Shown one piece after another: positions 57,428 to 64,000 of a stretch of 64,000 nucleotides of DNA. Every line of letters starts with the position of its first letter. The first letter of the stretch is position 1. A model generated the notes under the pieces. The model was not told the DNA's origin and did no database searches. It was given only the letters and a program-made list of their open reading frames with translations. Source of the DNA: Dechloromonas sp. ZY10 (GTDB taxonomy: Bacteria > Pseudomonadota > Gammaproteobacteria > Burkholderiales > Rhodocyclaceae); assembly GCF_041378895.1 (NCBI RefSeq), contig NZ_CP144212.1, positions 461,001-525,000 on the forward strand, in the 5' to 3' direction. The translations under genes were made by a program, and so were the position numbers.

Positions 57428-58360
57428 CTATTGTAAGTCTCCGTCGCTACCGCCGCTTACCTGCTGTTGCAGGCGGTGCCAGCTGGCGAGGGCGCTGCCG
57501 GCATCGGCCAGGTCGGGCAGCAGCTGGATGCCGGCGCTGCTGCTCAGGCGCTGGACGCCGGCACCGCCGGCCCAGAGTGTGATCGTTTCCGGCAACTGCT
57601 GGCGCAGTTGCTGCAGCAAGGGGGCGATCTGGCGTCCCGGGTAGGCCTGCGAGAACGATAGCGCGACGATGTCTGCCCGATGGGCGGTGGCGGCGCGGAC
57701 GATGTCGCCGACCGGCATCTGGGTGCCGAGCGGAATGCATTCGGCGCCGTCGAGCGTGAGCAGGGCTTCGGCCATCAACAGGCCGAGTGCGTGCAGTTCG
57801 TCGGGCGGTGTGGTGAGCAGGATGCGCGGTCTTCCGTCGCGCCCGCGCAGGCTGCCGATGGCCTGGCGCAGCACCCGCTTGGCCTGCTCGGTGAACAAAT
57901 GCTCCTCGAACACCTGCAGTTCTCCGCGCTCCCAGGCTGCGCCGACCTCGCGGGTCAGAGGGGCGATGCTGTCCTGGACAAAACGGGCCAGTCCGTCGCG
58001 GGTCAGGCGTTGCTGCAAGGCCTGGGCCAGGGCGGCCGTGTCGTGTTGCCGGAGCAATGCGAGCAGGCTGCCGATCTCGCTGTCCGGCGCCAGTGACAGG
58101 GGTTGGCCGCTGCGCCGCGGGGTCAGTGCCTGCAATGCGGATTCGTCGAGCGAGAGCAGTTTTCCGGGGCGATGTCCTTGATCGAGCAGGCGTTTTACCA
58201 GGCGCAGTCGCTCGACCTGGGGGGCTGGGTAGCTGCGCTCGCCATGGGCATCGCGTTCCGGAGCAGGGAAACCGTAGCGCCTTTCCCACATCCGCAGGAC
58301 GTCTTTGGAAAGCCCGGTTTCGCGTTCGACAGCCGCGATGTTGTAGTGCGGGGTATTCAT
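57428..58360 (-). CDS. CarH/LitR-type B12-dependent photoreceptor repressor (MerR family)
   Basis: 310 aa from ATG 58360, with an AGGAC ribosome site inside the operator region. The MerR DNA-binding domain (~5-75) reads IAAVERETGLSKDVLRMWERRYGFP. A helical bundle (~95-170) and a Rossmann cobalamin-binding domain (~178-300) follow. CarH signatures are present: Trp143, nine residues, then Glu153-His154 (Wx9EH), and ELHALG with His190, the ExHxxG cobalt ligand. The Trp-to-His distance (47) is close to that in Thermus CarH. The residue after Trp143 is Glu, where Thermus CarH has the His that ligates cobalt after light exposure. It probably represses the divergent operon in the dark and is released by light. 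Confidence 0.85.
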   Translation of the reverse strand: MNTPHYNIAAVERETGLSKDVLRMWERRYGFPAPERDAHGERSYPAPQVERLRLVKRLLDQGHRPGKLLSLDESALQALTPRRSGQPLSLAPDSEIGSLLALLRQHDTAALAQALQQRLTRDGLARFVQDSIAPLTREVGAAWERGELQVFEEHLFTEQAKRVLRQAIGSLRGRDGRPRILLTTPPDELHALGLLMAEALLTLDGAECIPLGTQMPVGDIVRAATAHRADIVALSFSQAYPGRQIAPLLQQLRQQLPETITLWAGGAGVQRLSSSAGIQLLPDLADAGSALASWHRLQQQVSGGSDGDLQ

Positions 58361-58369
58361 TATTTGTCC

Positions 58370-58398
58370 TGTACAAATGTTGAACAAAAGCGTTGACA
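58370..58398. promoter_or_regulatory. TnnACA direct repeats, candidate CarH operator
   Basis: Three TnnACA half-sites start at 58370, 58381 and 58393 (steps of 11 and 12 bp). CarH of Thermus binds as a tetramer to 11 bp direct repeats of form nnTnnACAn overlapping the -35 box. The third repeat here is the -35 hexamer itself, and the first lies over the ribosome site of the regulator gene, so both directions could be repressed. Confidence 0.72.
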
Positions 58399-58421
58399 GG
58401 CCGGTTGTTGCTGACTATCTT
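58393..58421 (+). promoter_or_regulatory. sigma70 promoter of the light-responsive operon
   Basis: Consensus -35 TTGACA (58393-58398), 17 bp spacer and -10 TATCTT (58416-58421). It lies 50 bp upstream of the first gene. A strong promoter of this kind needs a repressor to be silent. Confidence 0.85.
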
Positions 58422-58436
58422 ACGAACAAAGATTCA

Positions 58437-58453
58437 TTTTGTCTAGGACAAAA
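58437..58453. promoter_or_regulatory. perfect palindrome downstream of the promoter
   Basis: TTTTGTC-TAG-GACAAAA, just downstream of the expected transcription start and before the ribosome site. Its arms resemble the TTTGTCC/GNACAAA elements around the CarH half-sites (58362-58388). It may be a second operator or the site of another regulator. Confidence 0.6.
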
Positions 58454-58470
58454 AAGGTAAGGAGCTTCAC

Positions 58471-59052
58471 ATGTTCACGCAAATCAGACGCTGGCTGGGG
58501 CTTGCCGGATTGCTTTCGCTGGCTGCCGTGCCAGCAGCTGCGGCCGGGCAGTGCCCACCGCTGCTCAATCACGTCTTTCCGCGCTTGCAGGATGGCAAGC
58601 CTTATTCGCTGTGCGATCTGCGCGACAAGGTGATTCTGGTGGTCAATACCGCCAGCTACTGCGGCTTTACCGGCCAGTACGACGCGCTGGAAAAACTGCA
58701 TGAGCGTATGGCGCCGCGCGGACTGGTGGTGCTTGGCTTTCCTTCCAACGACTTTGGCGAGCAGGAACCCGGGAGCGACCGCGAAATCGCCGAATTCTGC
58801 AGGCTGACCTACGGCGTCGAATTTCCGATGCTGGCCAAGTCGACCGTGAAAGGCGCTCAAGCCAACGCTTTTTATCGGCAGCTGGCCGATCTGACCGGCA
58901 GCAAGCCGCGCTGGAATTTCCACAAATACCTGATCAATCGCGGGGCGACCCAGGTGGCGGCCTTCGGCAGCCTGACCAAGCCCGACGATCCGGCCTTGCT
59001 GGCCAAGCTCGAAGCCTTTTTGGCGACGCCGCCGGCGGGAGAACGGCGATGA
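58471..59052 (+). CDS. exported glutathione peroxidase family protein
   Basis: 193 aa with an AAGGAG site at 58459-58464. A signal peptide (residues ~1-25, ending AAAAGQ) sends it to the periplasm. The thioredoxin-fold core has the peroxidatic Cys in NTASYCGFTGQYDALEKL, GFPSNDFGEQEPGSDREI with the Gln, and WNFHKYLI with the Trp of the catalytic triad or tetrad. It should reduce lipid hydroperoxides formed by light and oxygen. First gene of the operon; it overlaps the next gene by 4 bp. Confidence 0.9.
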   Translation: MFTQIRRWLGLAGLLSLAAVPAAAAGQCPPLLNHVFPRLQDGKPYSLCDLRDKVILVVNTASYCGFTGQYDALEKLHERMAPRGLVVLGFPSNDFGEQEPGSDREIAEFCRLTYGVEFPMLAKSTVKGAQANAFYRQLADLTGSKPRWNFHKYLINRGATQVAAFGSLTKPDDPALLAKLEAFLATPPAGERR

Positions 59053-60386
59053 CCGCGCGCGACGATTTTCTTCCCCCGGCAGGTCGACAGAGGATTGCCG
59101 TGGTCGGCAGCGGGATTTCCGGGCTGGTGGCGGCGTGGCTGCTGCAAACCCGGTACGAGGTGACGCTATTCGAGGCCGATACCCGTTGCGGCGGTCACAG
59201 CCACACGGTCGACGTCAGCCTGGAGGGTAAAACCCATCCGGTCGATACCGGTTTTCTGGTCTTCAACGAGCGCACTTATCCCAACCTGATCGCCCTGTTC
59301 GCGCTGCTCGGGATCGACAGCGTGCCGACCGAAATGTCCTTTGCGGTGCGCCTGCAACAACCCGATCTGGAGTGGGCCGGGACCAGCCTGGCGACGGTCT
59401 TCGGTCAGCCGCGCAACCTGCTGCGCCCGGCTTTCTGGCGGATGCTGGCCGAACTGCTGCGCTTCAACCGCGAAAGCCAGGTCTGGCTGGCGGCCAATCC
59501 GGCCGCCGCCGGCATCAGCCTGGGCGACTACCTGCAGGCCGGCGGCTATGGCGCGGCCTTCCGCGACTGGTATCTGCTGCCGATGGCGGCGGCGATCTGG
59601 TCGAGCCCGACCGGCCAGATACTGGCCATGCCTTTGGCTACCTTCGTCCGCTTCTGCCGCAACCACGGTCTGCTGCAGTTGCTCGACCGGCCGCAGTGGC
59701 GGACCGTGCTGGGCGGCTCGCGGACTTACGTCGAACGTATCGTCGGGCAACTGGCCGATGTCCGTTGCGCCTGCCCGGTGCGCCGGGTCCAGCCGTGCGC
59801 CGATGGCGGCGTCCAGGTTGAGCACGCGCAGGGCAGCGAACGTTTCGATCAGGTCATCCTTGCCTGTCATAGCGATCAGTCGCTGGCGCTGCTCGGCGAG
59901 GCTGCCGATGCCGGGCAGCGCGAGGTCCTCGCTGCGGTCCGCTATCAGCCTAACCGCGCCGTCCTGCATTGCGATCCGGCCTTGCTGCCACGGCGGCCTG
60001 CCCTGTGGTCGGCCTGGAATTATCTGGCCGGCGAAGGTGCCCCGGGGCAGGCGCCGGTCGGCGTTTCCTACCTGATCAACCGGCTGCAGCCCTTGCCCTT
60101 TGCGACGCCGGTGGTGGTGACCCTGAACCCGCCGCAGGAACCGGCAGCAGAGCGGGTGATCGCCGAGTTTGCTTACGACCATCCCCTGTTCGACGCGCCG
60201 GCGATTGCCGCGCAAGCCCGGCTGCCGGCAGTGCAGGGGCGGCGCGGCATCTGGCTGGCGGGGGCCTGGGGCGGCTACGGCTTCCACGAGGACGGCCTCA
60301 AGTCGGCGCTGGCGGTGGTCAATGCGCTCGGCGTCGAGGCGCCCTGGCAAGGCGGCGTCCGCCAGCCAGCCGAGGCACTGGCATGA
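59049..60386 (+). CDS. FAD-dependent amine oxidase/desaturase-like protein
   Basis: 445 aa. The dinucleotide-binding fold is at the N-terminus (RIAVVGSGISGLVAAWLL, FEADTRCGGHSHTV), followed by the PVDTGFLVFNERTYPNL segment typical of a family found next to DUF1365 and Cfa-like genes. Homologues occur in singlet-oxygen and light-induced clusters and have been linked to modified (for example furan) fatty acids in Rhodobacter; the exact reaction here is not known. It overlaps both neighbours by ATGA. Confidence 0.87.
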   Translation: MTARDDFLPPAGRQRIAVVGSGISGLVAAWLLQTRYEVTLFEADTRCGGHSHTVDVSLEGKTHPVDTGFLVFNERTYPNLIALFALLGIDSVPTEMSFAVRLQQPDLEWAGTSLATVFGQPRNLLRPAFWRMLAELLRFNRESQVWLAANPAAAGISLGDYLQAGGYGAAFRDWYLLPMAAAIWSSPTGQILAMPLATFVRFCRNHGLLQLLDRPQWRTVLGGSRTYVERIVGQLADVRCACPVRRVQPCADGGVQVEHAQGSERFDQVILACHSDQSLALLGEAADAGQREVLAAVRYQPNRAVLHCDPALLPRRPALWSAWNYLAGEGAPGQAPVGVSYLINRLQPLPFATPVVVTLNPPQEPAAERVIAEFAYDHPLFDAPAIAAQARLPAVQGRRGIWLAGAWGGYGFHEDGLKSALAVVNALGVEAPWQGGVRQPAEALA

Positions 60387-61144
60387 ACGGGGGGCCGCAA
60401 CTCTTGCTCGGGCAGGTGATGCACCGGCGCCTGCGGCCGGTGCTGCACCACTTCGTCTACCCGGTGTTTTTCGTCCGCCTGCCTTTGCGCCGGCTGAGCG
60501 AGGCAAATTGCACCTTGTTCACGGTCGACCGTGGCAATTTGCTCAGTTTCCGCCAGCGCGACCACGGCCCGCGTGACGGCAGCCCCTTGCTGCCGTGGAT
60601 CGAGGCCCGCCTGCGCGAGGCAGGCTTGCCGCACGATGGTGACATCGTGTTGCAGACCTTTCCCCGTCTGTGCGGCTTTGTCTTCAACCCGGTCAGTTTC
60701 TGGTACTGCCACGCGCCCGGCGGCGAACTGATCGCCGTGCTGGCCGAAGTCAACAACACCTTCGGCGAGTATCACCACTACCTGCTGCATGCCGACGGCC
60801 GGCCGCTGACCGCCGCTGCCGAGCCGCAGGCGGTCAAGGCCTTGCATGTTTCCCCCTTCAACCGGGTCTGCGGCGGTTATCGCTTCCGCTTTCGTGACCG
60901 CGCCGACCGGGTTGCGGTCCGGATCGACTACGACGACGCCGCCGGCGAGTTGTTGCAGACCGCGCTCAGCGGTCGTGCCGTCGGTTGGTCGAGCGGTCGG
61001 CTGCTGCGGGCGGTGCTGCGCATGCCGCTGCTCACCCTCGGCGTCGTCTGGCGCATTCACTGGCAGGCCCTGCGCCTGTGGCTGAAGGGCGTTCCCTTTA
61101 TCGGCGCACGGTCGCCGGCACCATCCTGCGAGGAGTCACGTTGA
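60383..61144 (+). CDS. DUF1365 family protein
   Basis: 253 aa from ATG 60383. DUF1365 has no established biochemistry but is nearly always found between the FAD oxidoreductase and a Cfa-like enzyme, as here. Family stretches: GQVMHRRLRPVLHHFVYPVFFVRLPL, FPRLCGFVFNPVSFWYCH and EVNNTFGEYHHYLL. No signal peptide or clear membrane helix. A full CACGGTCGACCGTG palindrome lies within the coding sequence (60520-60533), encoding part of FTVDRGN. Stop and next start overlap (TGATG). Confidence 0.9.
   Translation: MNGGPQLLLGQVMHRRLRPVLHHFVYPVFFVRLPLRRLSEANCTLFTVDRGNLLSFRQRDHGPRDGSPLLPWIEARLREAGLPHDGDIVLQTFPRLCGFVFNPVSFWYCHAPGGELIAVLAEVNNTFGEYHHYLLHADGRPLTAAAEPQAVKALHVSPFNRVCGGYRFRFRDRADRVAVRIDYDDAAGELLQTALSGRAVGWSSGRLLRAVLRMPLLTLGVVWRIHWQALRLWLKGVPFIGARSPAPSCEESR
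60520..60533. repeat. CACGGTCGACCGTG palindrome inside a coding sequence
   Basis: The only perfect palindromic copy found within a gene in this window. It is flanked by GCAAATTGC (60503-60511) and GCAATTTGC (60534-60542), though these are not symmetric about its centre. Confidence 0.7.
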
Positions 61145-62328
61145 TGAACCAAACCCTGATCCTGCGCGGCAACGAGCCGCTGGCCCGCGATACGCGGCAA
61201 GTCTTCGAGCTGCTGCAGCACCTGCGCGGCGGCTTGCTGGAAGTGGCCCTGCCCGACGGTTCGCGGGCGGTGTTCGGCGATGGCGAAGGGCCCGGCCTGG
61301 TCCTCGAAGTGCGCGACCAGGCTTTATTCAGCCGGGTGCTGGCACGTGGCGACATCGGGCTGGCCGAGAGCTATCTCGATGGCGACTGGCAGTGCGCCGA
61401 CCTGGTCGGGCTGCTCAGTTTGCTGGCGCGCAACCGCGAGGTCCTCCGGCGCGCCATCTACGGTGCCTGGTGGCCTTTGCTGCGGGCGCGCCTGCGCCAC
61501 TTGCTTAATCGCAACAGCCGCCAGGGTAGCCGGCGCAACATCGTCGCTCACTACGATCTGGGCAACGATTTCTACGCACTCTGGCTTGATCCGACCATGA
61601 GCTATTCCTCGGCTCTGTTTGCCGACCCGCGGGCGACGCTGGCGGAAGCTCAGGCGGCCAAGTACAAGCGCATCCTCGATCGTCTGGCGCCGCAGGCCGG
61701 CCAGACGGTGCTGGAGATTGGCTGCGGCTGGGGGGGCTTTGCCGAGCACGCGGTGGCCCGGGGGCTGCAACTGACCGGGCTGACCTTGTCGCCGGCGCAA
61801 CTGGCTTGGGCGCAGCGGCGGGTCCCGGGCGCTGATTTGCGCTTGCAGGACTACCGCGACGAGCAGGGGCGTTACGATCACATCGTCTCGATCGAGATGT
61901 TCGAGGCGGTTGGTGAGCGCTACTGGCCGACCTATTTCGGCCAGCTGGCGGCTTGTCTCAAGCCGGGTGGCCGGGCCGTGGTCCAGAGCATCGTGATTCG
62001 TGACGACCTCTTTGCCAGCTACCGGCGCGGTACCGATTTCATCCAGCAATATGTGTTCCCCGGTGGCATGCTGCCGTCGCCTTCGGCCTTCGGTCGGGCG
62101 GCGGTCCGCCAGGGGCTGCGGGTGGGTGGCGAATTTTCCTTCGGGCTGGATTACGCGCGCACGCTGGCGGCCTGGCGGCAGGCTTTCGAGAGCCGGTGGC
62201 CGGAAGTTGCCGAGCTGGGGTTCGACGAGCATTTCCGTCGCTTGTGGCGGCTTTATCTGGCTTATTGCGAGGCCGGTTTCCGTGCCGGGAACATCGATGT
62301 CGTCCAATTTGAACTGGCGCATCGTTGA
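61144..62328 (+). CDS. cyclopropane-fatty-acyl-phospholipid synthase family methyltransferase
   Basis: 394 aa. An N-terminal lipid-binding domain (~1-100) is followed by a SAM methyltransferase domain. Signatures: NIVAHYDLGNDFYALWLDPTMSYSSALF, motif I VLEIGCGWGGFAEHA, IVSIEMFEAVGERYW and the membrane-associated YVFPGGMLPS. Cfa enzymes methylenate unsaturated lipid chains; this operon-linked subgroup may instead methylate them as in furan fatty acid synthesis. The start overlaps the DUF1365 stop. Confidence 0.92.
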   Translation: MNQTLILRGNEPLARDTRQVFELLQHLRGGLLEVALPDGSRAVFGDGEGPGLVLEVRDQALFSRVLARGDIGLAESYLDGDWQCADLVGLLSLLARNREVLRRAIYGAWWPLLRARLRHLLNRNSRQGSRRNIVAHYDLGNDFYALWLDPTMSYSSALFADPRATLAEAQAAKYKRILDRLAPQAGQTVLEIGCGWGGFAEHAVARGLQLTGLTLSPAQLAWAQRRVPGADLRLQDYRDEQGRYDHIVSIEMFEAVGERYWPTYFGQLAACLKPGGRAVVQSIVIRDDLFASYRRGTDFIQQYVFPGGMLPSPSAFGRAAVRQGLRVGGEFSFGLDYARTLAAWRQAFESRWPEVAELGFDEHFRRLWRLYLAYCEAGFRAGNIDVVQFELAHR

Positions 62329-62389
62329 CCTGGTTGCGCCGGGCGCCCGCCAGCCCGGTGGTCACGGTCAACCGCCGAATCCGGCCAAA

Positions 62390-62911
62390 ATGCCGGTGCT
62401 CGACGCAGCCCGACGACGCTACTTGCTGGCGTTCGCAGGCCTGCCTCTGGCCGCCTTTGCCGACCCGGTGCTGGAATCCCCGTGGCCGGGCCTACGCCGT
62501 TGGGGGCAGGGCGAATTCAGCCGTTTCGGTTTTCGAATCTACCGGGCCACGTTGTGGGCTGGTGACGACCTGCGGCGGCCACCGCTGGCCTTGCGTCTGG
62601 ATTATCACCGGGCGATCCGCAGCAGCCAGATTGTCGATGCCAGCTTGCGCGAGATGCGCACCCTTGGGACCAGCGAAGTTGCGCTGGAACGCTGGGGGGC
62701 GCGCCTCGCCGCGTTGCTGCCGGATGTTCGGCCAGGCGATTACATCGTCGGGGTGCACCGCGGTGATGCGGCCTGGTTTGCTCACAACGGCCGTTTTCTT
62801 GGCGAAATCGCCGAAGCCGCCTTTGCCGACGCATTCTTTGCCATCTGGCTCGACCCGCGGACCAGCGAACCCGGTTTGCGCCAGGCTTTGCTAGGCTCCG
62901 CAGGTGGTTGA
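62390..62911 (+). CDS. chalcone isomerase-like protein
   Basis: 173 aa from ATG 62390. A short N-terminal hydrophobic stretch (YLLAFAGLPLAAFADP) is likely a signal peptide. The rest matches the bacterial chalcone-isomerase-like family: WGQGEFSRFGFRIYRATLWAG, LDYHRAIRSSQIVDASLREM, GDYIVGVH and FADAFFAIWLDPRTSEPGLRQALLG. Plant chalcone isomerase relatives include fatty acid-binding proteins, so a lipid role fits the operon. A CACGGTCAAC motif lies just upstream (62363-62372) in the only gap of this operon. Confidence 0.88.
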   Translation: MPVLDAARRRYLLAFAGLPLAAFADPVLESPWPGLRRWGQGEFSRFGFRIYRATLWAGDDLRRPPLALRLDYHRAIRSSQIVDASLREMRTLGTSEVALERWGARLAALLPDVRPGDYIVGVHRGDAAWFAHNGRFLGEIAEAAFADAFFAIWLDPRTSEPGLRQALLGSAGG

Positions 62912-62912
62912 G

Positions 62913-64000
62913 ATGGAGCGCCGCGAGACCCTGGCTTACGGGCTGCTCGGCTTGCCGCTGGCCTTTGCTGCCCTGCCGCTGTATGTCCATCTGCCGCCGC
63001 TTTATGCCAGTCTCGGCGTCGATCTGGCGTGGTTGGGGGCAATCCTGCTGCTGAGCCGCCTGCTCGATGCCGCAGTTGATCCCTGGCTCGGACGGCTGGC
63101 CGACCGCTGGTCGCGTCCGCGCTTGCTGGCGCTAGCCTTGCCGCTGCTGGCGCTCGGCTTTGCCGGGCTGACCCGGCCCCCGGCCGGGGCTGGCGGGGGG
63201 TGGTTGCTGCTATGGCTGCTGCCCACTTACCTCGGATTTTCTGCGGCGACGCTGGCCTATCAGGCATGGGGCGCAGCGCTCGGGGTTACTCCGGGGCAGC
63301 GTACCCGGTTGACGGCAGCACGCGAAGGCTGGGGGCTGTTAGGGATTTTGCTTGCGGCGGTGTTGCCCGCCTGGTGGCAGGGGCAAGGGGCAGCGATTGC
63401 CGAGTCCTTGCAGCCACTGGGCTGGATGCTGCCCCCTTTGCTGTTGCTGGCAGCATGGCCCTTGTATCGCCTGGGACAGCGGCGGCACGGTAGCTGGCAA
63501 CATCCCGTGCTGCCGCCGGTGAGTGGCAATTGGGCATCCCTGCGTGCCGATCCGGCGATCTGGCGCTTGCTCTCGGTATTTGCGGTCAATGGCCTGGCCT
63601 CGGCCTTGCCGGCCACGCTGTTCCTGTTTTTCGTGGCCGATGTCCTGCAGCGGCCAGCCAGCGGCGGGGCTTTGCTGGGACTCTATTTTCTCGCCGGAGC
63701 CTTGTCGCTGCCGCTCTGGGTTCGCCTGGCCGCCATGCATGGCCGGGTTGCCGCCTGGGCTGCCGGCATGCTGCTGGCGCTGCTCGCCTTTGCCGGCGCA
63801 GTCTGGCTCGGCCCCGGCGATCTGGTGCCTTTTGCCCTGATCTGCCTGGCTTCGGGACTGGCGCTCGGGGCGGATCTGGCCTTGCCTGCGGCACTTCTTG
63901 CCGACTTGAGCGAACGTCTAGGGCAGAGCGGACGTTGCTTCGGGGTGTGGAATCTGGTGGCCAAGCTCAATCTGGCGCTGGCCGCCGGGCTGGCCTTGCC
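62913..64000 (+). CDS. MFS transporter, GPH type (partial, runs off window)
   Basis: Open from ATG 62913, one base after the preceding stop, to the window end without a stop (362 codons seen). The protein is almost entirely hydrophobic with about ten helices visible. The motif SRLLDAAVDPWLGRLADRW in loop 2-3 resembles the sugar:cation symporter (MFS_2/GPH) signature. Homologues accompany DUF1365 and Cfa-like genes in light-stress clusters; the substrate is unknown. Its C-terminus lies beyond position 64000. Confidence 0.85.
   Translation, partial: MERRETLAYGLLGLPLAFAALPLYVHLPPLYASLGVDLAWLGAILLLSRLLDAAVDPWLGRLADRWSRPRLLALALPLLALGFAGLTRPPAGAGGGWLLLWLLPTYLGFSAATLAYQAWGAALGVTPGQRTRLTAAREGWGLLGILLAAVLPAWWQGQGAAIAESLQPLGWMLPPLLLLAAWPLYRLGQRRHGSWQHPVLPPVSGNWASLRADPAIWRLLSVFAVNGLASALPATLFLFFVADVLQRPASGGALLGLYFLAGALSLPLWVRLAAMHGRVAAWAAGMLLALLAFAGAVWLGPGDLVPFALICLASGLALGADLALPAALLADLSERLGQSGRCFGVWNLVAKLNLALAAGLAL

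Overview
The window reads as chromosomal DNA of a high-GC betaproteobacterium, most likely a Rhodocyclales relative of Dechloromonas/Azonexus. This rests on gene order (rpsU-yqeY-dnaG-rpoD-tRNA, MFS-ssb, coaE/zapD/yacG), a type A RNase P RNA, a CcoG/NorEF-type respiratory cluster, four chemoreceptors and a type IV pilin. The assignment is inferred from family knowledge; no database was searched.

Layout. 1-1982: possible IS remnant, a branched-chain amino acid binding protein and a divergent Lrp/AsnC regulator. 1983-3421: no genes, but two copies of a ~0.57 kb repeat bounded by inverted hairpin arms. 3422-9742: a membrane protein, an overlapping NamZ/DOMON pair, a chemoreceptor and a TrpB-like enzyme. 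9769-18185: SPOR protein, coaE, zapD, then two large signalling genes (a PAS-GAF-REC-HPt-REC-EAL protein whose own kinase core is destroyed, and a stand-alone histidine kinase), then yacG and rnpB. 18195-22099: chemoreceptor, methyltransferase and an uncharacterised protein. 22219-28223: the macromolecular-synthesis block (tRNA, rpoD, dnaG, yqeY, rpsU, tsaD), with 12 tandem heptamers before yqeY. 28279-35599: ccoG, norE/norF-like genes, a MocR-type regulator, an exported Ppx/GppA homologue and a LysR/EamA pair. 35670-40693: Sel1 protein and a pilin locus (sigma54-driven pilin, phosphoethanolamine transferase, split membrane spermidine-synthase-like pair). 40789-47765: a C4-dicarboxylate module (dctD, dctB, TSUP permease, dctA, aspA) with a sigma54 promoter and paired upstream sites. 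47964-57380: two chemoreceptors, MFS, ssb, HDOD, kup and rfaE2. 57428-64000: a CarH/LitR-type B12 photoreceptor divergent from a tightly overlapping operon (glutathione peroxidase, FAD oxidoreductase, DUF1365, Cfa-like methyltransferase, chalcone-isomerase-like protein, MFS) that runs off the right edge.

Two signals stand out. First, the 10-mer CACGGTC(A/G)AC occurs at 23 or more loci on both strands, where fewer than one is expected by chance. Several copies are fused head-to-head as CACGGTCGACCGTG inside larger locus-specific inverted repeats at gene ends. This resembles the organisation of DNA-uptake sequences in Neisseria and Haemophilus, but I know of no described uptake signal with this sequence. 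Second, the light-responsive locus has three TnnACA direct repeats (steps of 11 and 12 bp) over the -35 box of a near-consensus promoter, the arrangement expected for repression by dark-state CarH.
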